Assembly: GCA_033964015.1 (NCBI GenBank) | Contig: CM066913.1 | Location: 31,199,577-31,263,576 of the forward strand | Reading direction: 5' to 3' | DNA length: 64,000 bases | Source: Scolanthus callimorphus | Taxonomy: Eukaryota > Cnidaria > Anthozoa > Actiniaria > Edwardsiidae | Shown here: piece after piece, positions 10,480-20,400 of the stretch | Layout: each line of letters begins with the position of its first letter | Position numbering within the stretch: position 1 is the stretch's first letter | Program-made: the position numbers and the translations under genes | Notes under the pieces: model-generated | The model's database searches: none | What the model was told of the DNA's origin: nothing | Seen by the model: the letters and a program-made list of their open reading frames with translations, nothing else

Positions 10480-12031
10480 CGAGATGAAAAATCATCGTTT
10501 AAGCTGTTCGTCGACCTTCATTATATATATTTTTCTTAGGACAACCATACTTGGGATATTTTGTCTATGCCACAAGGGGGGTGCTGTAACACGGTCACGT
10601 GATGTGACGTCATCGATGACGTCATCACTGATTGAAAATTGATATCTCGTGAAGGGAAGACTCTAAAACAACCAAACTTGATTAGTGTAGTCTAGGTCAC
10701 CAGATGAGCGAAATGATGTGGTCACGTGATCTGACGTCATCGATGACGTCATCTAGGCTTGAAAAATTAATATCTCTGAAGGGAAGACTCTAAAACAACC
10801 AAACTTTGGTAGTGTAGTCTAGATCATCAGATCAGCGAAATGAAGTGGTCACGTGATGTGACGTCATCGATGACGTCATCTATGCTTGAAAATTAATATC
10901 TCGTGAAGGGAAGACTCTAAAACACCAAACTTGGGTAGTGTAGTCTAGGTCACCAGATGAGCGAAATGAGTTGGTTACGTGATAGGACGTCAGCGATGAC
11001 GTCATCTATGCCTGAAAAGTTAATATCTCGTGAAGGGAAGACTCTAAAACAACCAAACTTTTGTAGTGTAGTCTAGACCACCAGATGAGCAAAATGAAGT
11101 GGTCAAGTGATATGACGTCAGTGATGACGTCATCTATGCCTGAAAAATTAATACCTCGTGAAGGGAAGACTATAAAACAACCAAACTTTTGTAGTGTAGT
11201 CTAGGTCACCAGATGCAGCAAATGTTTTTGTTGCGTGTGTGAGTTGTGGCGCGAGATGAAAAATCATCGTTTAAGCTGTTCGTCGACCTTTCATTATATA
11301 TATTTTTCTTAGGACAACCATACTTGGGATATTTGTCTATGCCACAAGGGGGGTGCTGTAACACGGTCACGTGATGTGACGTCATCGACGACGTCATCAC
11401 TGATTGAAAAATTAATATCTCGTGAAGGGAAGACTCTAAAACAACCAAACTTGATTAGTGTAGTCTAGGTCACCAGATGAGCGAAATGATGTGGTCACGT
11501 GATCTGACGTCATCGATGACGTCATCTAGGCTTGAAAAATTAATATCTCGTGAAGGGAAGACTCTAAAACAACCAAACTTTGGTAGTGTAGTCTAGATCA
11601 TCAGATCAGCGAAATGAAGTGGTCACGTGATGTGACGTCATCGATGACGTCATCTATGCTTGAAAAATTAATATCTCGTGAAGGGAAGACTCTAAAACAA
11701 CCAAACTTGGGTAGTGTAGTCTAGGTCACCAGATGAGCGAAATGAGTTGGTTACGTGATAGGACGTCAGCGATGACGTCATCTATGCCTGAAAAGTTAAT
11801 ATCTCGTGAAGGGAAGACTCTAAAACAGCCAAACTTTTGTAGTGTAGTCTAGACCACCAGATGAGCAAAATGAAGTGGTCAAGTGATATGACGTCAGTGA
11901 TGACGTCATCTATGCCTGAAAAATTAATACCTCGTGAAGGAAGACTATAAAACAACCAAACTTTTGTAGTGTAGTCTAGGTCACCAGATGAGCAAAATGA
12001 AGTGGTCAGGTGATATGACGTCATCGACGAC
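10440..12031. repeat. 127-bp satellite with paired CRE palindromes in a 772-bp duplication
   Basis: About 11 monomers of 126-128 bases start near 10594, 10721, 10848, 10974 and 11102, and again near 11366, 11493, 11620, 11747, 11875 and 12005. The second set repeats the first with a 772-base offset and includes the leader from 10440, so it is a duplicated higher-order block. Most monomers carry TCACGTGA (an E-box core) followed by two TGACGTCA-type sites, in the best copies as the perfect palindrome TGACGTCATCGATGACGTCA, plus a constant GAAGGGAAGACTCTAAAACA. Short ORFs here are repeat translations. Confidence 0.95.
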
Positions 12032-12725
12032 GCTCAAGCACATTAAGGCCTGGGATTCCAAATGGGCTTTGGGGCTAGTCCCCAAACGTAAAATTTGCCT
12101 TAAATTGCTTTAATCTATTTAAGGCAGGCTAATTTTTGGTGTAGTGATAAAACTCGACGAACTTAAAATTTTGTTGTCATATTTTAGTACGGAGTGACGT
12201 CACAAGCAATGTCACGTGACTAAACAGTAAATTGCTTTTCCGGTGATGGAGAAAACATCTAACTATACAATTATGGTGAAAATGGATAGGCCTCAGGAAT
12301 ACAAACATCGTACTGTCTTGGCTGCTGAGCTATCATTTACCGTTAACGAGCTATAAGGGTCGGAATCAGGTCACGTGACCCAATCGACATATCAGCCCCT
12401 TAAAACACCCTAAAGGAGCAAACTTTTTCCACCAGCTAAGACACCACTATATAGAACCCCAAACAGAAATATTATTAGCTATTTACTTTTCCATAAGGAG
12501 TGAAACTCACCACCGGAGACATTTTTGAACTTTGAAACATGAAAATGTCACGTGACTAGCCACGTGACCAGTGCATCAGCCCAAATTCCATACTAAAACA
12601 TTTCACTCGACGACTGTTGACCATCCTGAAAAGTTCATGCTCCATCATTAATGATTAGCAAAGATATTTGAAATTTTGTAATTTTGTCGATTTTCTGAGC
12701 TGACCCAGGCCTTAATACCTTGAGC
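12032..12725. mobile_element. TIR element inserted in the last CRE satellite unit
   Basis: GCTCAAGCACATTAAGGCCT at the left and its near-complement (CCCAGGCCTTAATACCTTGAGC, shown here in pieces, with one 2-base difference) at the right mark about 22-bp TIRs. The satellite motif stops at the left end (ATCGACGAC) and resumes at the right end (CCATCTATGCTTGAAAA), which shows a clean insertion. The interior holds several CACGTGAC words and has no transposase. Confidence 0.8.
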
Positions 12726-13364
12726 GCCATCTATGCTTGAAAAAATTTCTCTTTATTGCACTTTTGAATCATTCCATTTGGAGGAATTTTTCTTTTTCGA
12801 TTTTTTTTTGCTTTTTTTCGGGTTTGAACTTTCTTTTTCGCTTCTTAAACAATGTTACGATGTATTTCTCATCCATTGCTTGCTTGATTTCTATTTTCTG
12901 GTGGAAAATGAAATATAAATTTGTTTTACACTTCCTTGGTAACCAAGCCTCCTAGCACATCAATTCGTGTTTCTTTAAAACACTAATCCTCCCGCGAATC
13001 TTAATATTTCGCAAATATTTTAAGCAAATCGATAGAAAAGCATATTGTTCACAAAGTTAATTATGCATTTGCATTTAGGATAAAAATTGCGAAAGTTATA
13101 GCCAAATGCGTCCAAAAAACGACTTTATGCGCTCGTCATTTCCTTATTTGAAATCGAAATTGCAAATCCATACTTAACTTTATGAAGATGCTCATGAAAA
13201 ATATATCTATAGCAAAAAATATTCGAAAAACGTCTATTTGAAGGCAAATTAGTCTTTTTCTACTCCCGGTCACGCGACCATGGGCGTGGCCCGATGACGT
13301 CATCGTTGGTATTGTTGTCCTTTGATGATGTCATGGCGCAAAATTGGTCATGATTGAGTAATGT

Positions 13365-14460
13365 CAGAAACATATAAGTGAGTTGAAACGTGTAACAGCG
13401 CGACAACCTGCGAACAACTCGCGATCAATAAACACCATATTTGGAAAGCAACAGATTTATCGCTTAGCCAATCAACAACGGGAGATGTTATTCGTCATGT
13501 TTTCTAAAAATAACGCGCGCGAACTCCCCTCAACAGAAGCACAAATGAGTTGAGAAATGTTTCTTTTCCATGCTCAAAATCCATCAAAAATCAGGCTTAA
13601 AAGCACCACGAAGAAGAACAATGAAAATCTAAAGACAACAATTTATAAGAAATAAAATCGATAAGTTAATTTATAAACTAAACGCTTTTAAAATTCACTA
13701 CTGAAAGAAAAAACAACCACATTTTTTGTCGAGCCTTACTTGTTTGTTTTAGCTTGATTGGATCCTTCGTTCTTTCTTTGACATCTCATTTTCCAGTACA
13801 AATTCAACGACAAGTTTATAACTAAGAGCACTGGAGAACTACTCTAATTTCCCTTCTTCTGTGTTTGTTGTTTCAAGAACGGATCCCTTGCAAATAGCCG
13901 AGCTGTTTTTCTCCTTCGTTCCTACGTGTAAATTAGTTCCTTTTCGATCAACAGAATCCAGCCGACGTTGAAATTCATTTCTCCCGTTCTGGTTATTTCT
14001 ACAATAGTTTCTCAGAGTTCCTAGCCATGAAAACTCTGCTTGGCCAACTTCTTTTTCTTGATGAAGTCCCGAAACTCAGAGTGGTGTGAGTTTACTTTGC
14101 AAAATATGCTCAATTCCTGAGTTATTTTTCTCCTTCTGAGAAATTTATGCATTTTTGGTTGAGCTTGGAAGTTCTTCTTACAAAGTTAATTTGTTTTCCA
14201 GCGGGAAATCTCGTAGAAAAGCAGGTAAGCCTTCCAAAAATATGCAAGCATCGATGAATCAGAATGTACTTTGCAAAACGAGCACCCCTGCGAGCACCGA
14301 ATCCTGCCATGTGCAGTGAAAAGACACATCTGAATTTTGATTGGCTGCATGCAAGGACATTGTTTTCCAAATATGGTGTTTATTGATCGCGAGTTGTTCG
14401 CAGGTTGTCACATCAGATTCATTCGTCTGTTACACGTTTCAACTCACTTATATGTTTCTG
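13365..14460. mobile_element. 1.1-kb TIR element (CAGAAACATATAAGTG ends)
   Basis: The left end CAGAAACATATAAGTGAGTT and about 60 further bases (including GACAACCTGCGAACAACTCG and AAACACCATATTTGGAAA) recur inverted at about 14365-14460. A smaller relative with the same outer end lies at 36657-36972. The interior has no convincing ORF, and the 82-residue minus ORF is spurious. Confidence 0.8.
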
Positions 14461-14562
14461 GTAATGTGTCGCCGAATTAGAGCTGTTTCAAATTTCTCTA
14501 GCAACCATAACCATGTACACATGGGAATCCCTTTCATTCACACAGAAAATTTCAATAACAAG

Positions 14563-14601
14563 GAGCTCCGCTTTTAGCCAGTGGCTAAATCTATATATTA
14601 A
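14563..14601. repeat. Dispersed repeat end, copy 2
   Basis: This is a near-identical copy of 9011-9050, ending exactly where the right-end fragment of the CCGG MITE begins. It probably marks the right boundary of a composite insertion that starts near 10480. Confidence 0.55.
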
Positions 14602-14668
14602 CTTGCAACGCAACAATGTTGCGCGACAAGTTGAAGGATTTTTGTGCCTCATATGTCCAACCTGAATT
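14602..14668. mobile_element. Right-end fragment of the CCGG MITE
   Basis: ACTTGCAACGCAACAATGTT... through GAAGGATTTTTGTGCC to the terminal AATTAAAG matches the right TIR of 2143-2573. It abuts, and probably overlaps, the 3' edge of the minus-strand signal-peptide exon. Confidence 0.65.
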
Positions 14669-14740
14669 AAAGGCTGTAGTCACATGAACCAGAAGAACAA
14701 GACACATCGCTGCCACAACCAAGAGCGGGGAACTAGCCAT
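14662..14740 (-). CDS. Signal-peptide first exon (secreted protein, partial)
   Basis: On the minus strand, AAG-ATG-GCT (A at -3, G at +4) opens a frame starting MASSPLLVVAAMCLVLLV. This has a long hydrophobic core followed by HVTTAF, a typical cleavable signal peptide of about 23 residues. The nearest donor is TTCAG|GTTGG at 14662/14661, which leaves phase 1. That donor lies in the terminus of the inserted CCGG MITE, so the natural exon end may have been replaced. It could be the start of the gene that contains the VWC exon at 9746-9920, but the phases do not match without an intermediate exon. Confidence 0.45.
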
Positions 14741-16352
14741 CTTGATTCTATTACCGAAGCTGTTTATAAACGTGAAAATAATAATATCTGTCAAAACACA
14801 CACAAGAAATGACTATTTTCCAGTTTCATTTTTTTAAAGTCAACAGCAAAATGCAACCTGCCATCTCTTAACAGATTTGGTCATTGTCTCAAAATTCTTA
14901 CAATGTTTCTTTGTTGTGTGTCCGCAAGAGGAGCGAAAAGGGGCATTGCTTCAGATTGGCTTATTGAAATGAGAAAAGAAAAAGAACTTGGGAAAGAGTT
15001 TGTGTTGATGTGTCAGAAAAGGACTATTGCAACAAGAGAGCTCTTCCCCCTTCGTAGATGGAAACTGTTCCTATTTTCCTGATCTTATTCCAGTCAACCG
15101 ATCGTTCCCGACGTGGAATGACTGACGGCGATGGTCGTGAATTAAACCAAGGACCCCCGATCTTCCACGACGGTTCAAGACATATAAAGAAAAATCTTAA
15201 TCATGTACTCACATGGTGTTCTTCTTCAATTGCCAGTTACCACAATTATGGGTTTCCTACAGTCACGCTCGCTCGCTCTCAAAACTCTCAATCGTAACAC
15301 GTACCTTTTTATTATAGTCGCTACTTTTATTACAATTTGTAATTACTTTAGTATTCGAGGTGAAAAGTTTTAATCAATGCCGTATAAATGAGAATGTTGT
15401 AATTATTTATGTCCTATTATAAACAGCCGGTGGGATTTTTAATTGCAGTTCAGTCAACGTTGGTTTCCGTCCGCCAAATAGATCCGTCGTCAAACTTGCC
15501 GCAGTGTCCATATGAAAAGTTATTAAACAAGATATAAATTCATTAGAATTTCCAAAATGTAAACACTGAAAATAGTGCGAATTAAACTCAATAATCTTAT
15601 TTTCACGCCTTTCCATTGAAAAGTTGTTATAACATTTTGAAGCACTTTGTTGATTTCCCATTTTCAATTAAATTGCAAATTTACACCTCTTTTAAAAGTT
15701 ATCGAAGTAAGGACTAGACTCAGTGCTAAGTTGAGGGAAAAACTGTTCTATGCGTAGCTAATTTCACAGGCACAAAACGGACATTTTCTGAAAGCATGTA
15801 CTCGCTATTTCGACTGGCAAAAACCGCAAGAACTCAGAGTATTTCAACCTTGGACGCATTTTCGAGTACGTCTTGGTTGAAAAGAAATTGCCCCGGGAAA
15901 TTGCACCCCTAATAGGTGCTGGCCAATTTGGCCTGATTAGTTTTTTTGCTCAGTTCTGTGCACACACATATACTGGTCATTATAATTTTAAAAATCCTCC
16001 GTAGCTGGTCGAATTGTTTTGTCATAAACGTGAAATGAATGGCGCAAACAGAAGCCACCAATAAATTTAATTTGACAATATTTTTCCATGTAAATGTCAC
16101 TGCAAATAAAGTAATTTATCTACACGAAGAGCTGTAAGAAAGAAGGCGTGTCTTCGCCATTGCTCTTGCCGCCTCGTGTGCTCAACGCGGGTTACCTGTG
16201 TTAGTAGTTTCAGGATAGGAGGTTCTCAGGGTCCAAAACACAAGATGGCGACCTACACGAGCAGGGACGGATCTAGGGGAGGGTCGTGGGGGTTGCCCCC
16301 CCCCCCCCCCCCTTATGAGACGTGGTAGATTCGCCTGAACTCAGTACGGATT

Positions 16353-16452
16353 NNNNNNNNNNNNNNNNNNNNNNNNNNNNNNNNNNNNNNNNNNNNNNNN
16401 NNNNNNNNNNNNNNNNNNNNNNNNNNNNNNNNNNNNNNNNNNNNNNNNNNNN
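16353..16452. other. Assembly gap (100 N)
   Basis: Exactly 100 unknown bases, a standard scaffold spacer. The two ORFs drawn across it have no meaning. It lies about 0.9 kb upstream of the first mucolipin exon seen here, and an upstream exon could be missing in it. Confidence 1.
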
Positions 16453-16931
16453 AAAACTAGCGCATGCGCTAGTTTCTGGGACTCTCCTTTCGGGGACCAC
16501 AGGAAACAACGGAGCCGCGAAGGAGAGTTCAGGGACTGGACTAGAGGAAAAGAGACCTGCTCTGGGTGGAAAGTTCCCTTGTTTACCGTCGTCCACAAGC
16601 TTGGACGGTTTGCTGACCATTTCTTGAGCCCACTATACGCGCACGCATATCTACGACCGTTTCCCGCTGATATTATTTGAGCCCGCAGGCTGTCTTTGTT
16701 TCTGGTGTAGAGGACGCCGGGATATTGGCTGGCTTGCCTTGCTCGCGCGCGCATGTTGTATGGTGTTCCCCATACAAACGAGAGCACGCAGGGGTCTAGC
16801 CCTGTTTCGACTAGTGCAGTCAACTGGCTTTCTGTCGCGACGAAAACCCCATCGCCTGCACTAGGTGAAACAGAGCATGGGCTTGATTGGTTGAGATGGT
16901 TTGTCTGGCGGAACAGATAAAGGTTGTATTG

Positions 16932-17040
16932 GATTCTGGAAATTCCATGGGAGGGGTGTGTCTGGAGACTGGAAATTCAAAGGGGTAGGTGTATAAAAGG
17001 TGACTTTCCAGGGATATTTGATCCCAATCCATCCGACCAT
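16932..17040. repeat. GGAAATTCCA-type dispersed repeat, copy 1
   Basis: Contains TGGAAATTCCATGGGAGGGG, GTGTCTGGAGAC and GTGACTTTCCAGGGA-TATTT. The same ordered words occur at 35132-35230. It is a G-rich repeat family with no coding content. Confidence 0.6.
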
Positions 17041-17307
17041 GCTTTTTAGCTTTACATATTTTAAATAGTTATCTGATAGGATGGTCTTATTAGTGTTGGT
17101 GATAATTCAGAGCTCGCTCCTGGAGCATGCGCGTATCATGACAGGCTCCCTTTAATCTATTGAGACAAAAAATCAGAACCCAAGTATACTACTCTAGATT
17201 TTTCAGTGAGAACTGGAACTCTAGCGGTCTACGTCTCGCAGCCCACCCAGTACCAAGGTAGTTCGATGGCATATAAATACCTGATATTGTGATCGCTGTG
17301 TTTTCAG

Positions 17308-17411
17308 GTACTGAATAATTATGACTCTTGTGGGATCTTCCTCGGCACGGGTGTGCTCCTAACATGGACAGGGGTGTGCTACGGTATTTGGGGTACATGC
17401 GAAAATATAAC
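17308..17411 (+). CDS. MCOLN (TRPML family): Mucolipin exon: TM4 and TM4-TM5 linker, with 2-base insertion
   Basis: GTGTTTTCAG precedes the exon and AAC|GTAAGT ends it. The frame reads [20 protein letters not shown] and then, two bases later in phase, [13 protein letters not shown], which matches the family pattern YD-C-ILLGT...VWVGVIRYL...YN. The two parts are out of register by an extra dinucleotide in GGGGTGTGCT (17371-17380). Without it the exon is 102 bases (34 codons) and runs in phase into 18654. As written, splicing to the next exon hits a stop within three codons. Confidence 0.85.
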
Positions 17412-20400
17412 GTAAGTAGGAGTATAGACAACATAGTCTGCGAGTCGCCTCTCCTTTTGGAATGTTTATTCACGGGGCTCAGGATACCTGTGGCGAGTAA
17501 AAAATAATCGAGAAGGGGAAGGGTAGAAAACCCAAAAGTATAAGACAACACAGGGGCTTCAGTAAGTTTTGAAGTAGCAGGCTAAGTTTGAAAGTAGGCG
17601 AATGGGTTTGGGGGTGCCATACGACGGCCGTAAGTCCTGAGCCTTCAATCGGGTAGGTGGTAGGGGTAAATTTTTGAAATTTCGGTAGCAGAAACTAGGC
17701 GTTTTCCTGCGTTTTGAGGGCAAGATAATTGGCATTCTGTTGCTTTAATATAAAAGTTATAATAAAGTTGCCGGCGGTCAGCTGTGAAGTAGACGGCTGT
17801 TCACCGCCGGTAGCCGCCCTCTATTGAAACCCCTGACAACAATCCTGAGGAAGCCAACCAACCATCTATACGTAACTAGGAATACGCTGGTGTACATCCT
17901 GATGAAAAAATCCGAGCCCCCAGCGGGAATCGAACCCACGACCCTCCTTATACTGGTTTGGAGGCTCTAAGGGGAACCATTTGACTTTTGAGGAGGGGAG
18001 GGGGGGGGGGGGGGGCGAACCATTTGACTTTTGAGGAGGGGAGGGGGGGGGGGGCAAACCATTTGACTTTTGAGGAGGGGGGGGGGCGAACCATTTGACT
18101 TTTGAGGAGGGGAGGGGGGCGAACCATTTGACTTTTGAGGAGGGGAGGGGGGGCGAACCATTTGACTTTTGAGGAGGGGAGGGGGGGGGGGGGTAGGATG
18201 GAAGATTTTGTCGGTACAATAATTGTTTTTCATTCAAGGCAGGCATAATATTTTTTTCAAAATCGTCCAACCCCCTAACCTCTGAGTACTTATTCATCTG
18301 GATGTACACAGCATACTTATCCTTAGGAAGTGTCACAATTTAATTCACTTAAATGCATTCCAATCCACAAGACATAACGGAAATAATCGTCTGAGTTTGT
18401 TAACTGACCTTTCAACTGCCGTTAAGTAGATATTTGAAGTATGTTCTTGTATTATCGAGAGGATGGAATTGGATTGCGAATTGGCGTTTATGGTGTCGTA
18501 CCTGGGTGAACAGCTTGGAGGTGTAACAACAATCGTTCTGATTGGCTAATTTGAGAGCAATAACTCAGCTGTTATCTTTGCAAAACACTCTGTTTTTGTT
18601 ATGCTTCTCATTCAATTTCTGATGATGTTTTCTCTTTGCCTTTTCGCCGCCAGACTTTACTAGTGACCCTAAAAGCGTCCGCTCCCAGTGTCCTCCGGTT
18701 TGTTATCTGCGCCGCGTTGTTGTACTTTGGCTTCATGTTCTGCGGGTGGATTGTACTCGGACCTTATCATCCCAAGGTAACACTATCCTTCTCTGCAGTT
18801 TTGTCTTGTTGCGCGGGAAAGCTGCGCTCTTCGATCTTCGTTTGCGCTAAAAACGCAGAAAAGCTACGCAGAATATCACGACACATTTGTCACAGCGAAC
18901 ACGCGAACCAGTGACTTGGAAACATCAAACCATGTGAGCCAATCAGATCCTTGCCTAGTTTCTCCTAGTGCAGTGAATTGGCTTCTGTCGCGACATGTCT
19001 TGCACGGGAAGCCAAGCTAATGCATTCAAAATATCGAGTGGAGTTTTGGCAGTTGGGTTTTCTGCTTAGTCAATCAAACCATGTGAGCCAATCAGATCCT
19101 TGCCCAGTTTCTCCTAGTGCAGTGAATTGGCTTCTGTCGCGACATGTCTTGCACGGGAAGCCAAGCTAATGCATTCAAAATATCGAGTGGGGTTTTGGCA
19201 GTTGGTTTTTTCTGCTTAGTCAATCAAACCATGTGAGCCAATCACATCCTTGCCTAGTTTTCTCCTAGTGCAGTGAATTGGCTTCTGTCGCGACATGTCT
19301 TGCACGGGAAGCCAAGCTAATGCATTCAAAATATCGAGTGGAGTTTTGGCAGTTGGGTTTTCTGCTTAGTCAATCAAACCATGTGAGCCAATCAGATCCT
19401 TGCCCAGTTTCTCCTAGTGCAGTGAATTGGCTTCTGTCGCGACATGTCTCGCACGGGAAGCTAAGCTAATGCATTCAAAATATCGAGTGGGAGTTTTGGC
19501 AGTTGGGTTTTCTGCTTAGTCAATCAAACCATGTGAGCCAATCACATCCTTGCCCAGTTTCTCCTAGTGCAGTGAATTGGCTTCTGTCGCGACATGTCTC
19601 GCACGGGAAGCCAAGCTAATGCATTCAAAACATCGAGTGGGCTTTTGGCAGTTGGGTTTTCTGCTTAGTCAATCAAACCATCTGAGCCAATCAGATCCTT
19701 GCCCAGTTTCTCCTAGTGCAGTGAATTGGCTTCTGTCGCGACATGTCTCACAAGAGAAGCCAAACGAATGTGTTCAAAACATCGAGGGGGCTTTTGGCAG
19801 GTGGGGTTTTCTGCCTAGTCAATAAAAACCATGTGAGCCAATCAGATACAGAAAAAACCCGCATAAAAGAACAAGTGGATTAAGAACACTCAGACTGAAA
19901 TTTTGTCCAAAGGGTACCTTATACATAACAACACGTGCAGCCTGAAAAATGAAAATTGTTCTTGTATACACAAATGGCTGCCAGTTAGATTCGAGTACAG
20001 TAACCTACAGTAGTAGAGTACCAAAGTAGATTCAATATAATGTGCTAGACCACACAGAGTTCTACGGCAGGTATACTCTATGGGGATTTCCAGGGTACAT
20101 TAAGCAACTATTTTTGGACTTGTTGCTACTAAATAGTGTTACCTTTTGACAATCACATTCAATCTGTGTTTGACTGCCGTTAGTGTATGCAGTATTTTGA
20201 CCAATTTTAAGAATACCTTGAGAACATTTTCAGGCTGATTTTGCAGAAAACTCCAAATGTACAAGAACAAAATCAGCCTGAATCCCCAAAACACCTGTTC
20301 TTTTATGCGGGTTTTTACTGTAGTCCTCACCCAATTTCGTCTAGTGCAGTGAATGTGGTTTGGTGTGATATCTCACAAGGAGAGCCAAACAACAGCACTG

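Noticed and set aside
14903..15082. 59-residue ORF (MFLCCVSARGAKRGIASDWL...)
   Set aside because: Protein-like composition, but no splice or promoter signals and no recognisable family; not strong enough to list.
16273..16823. ORFs of 101-160 residues around 16.3-16.8 kb
   Set aside because: They read through 100 N and repeat-like sequence; no domain is visible.
17925..17940. Functional tRNA gene
   Set aside because: Only a B-box-like T arm is present. No cloverleaf could be completed and the sequence runs into a minisatellite.
17866..18336. 156-residue proline-rich minus-strand ORF
   Set aside because: It is the translation of a G-rich minisatellite and a tRNA-like SINE piece.
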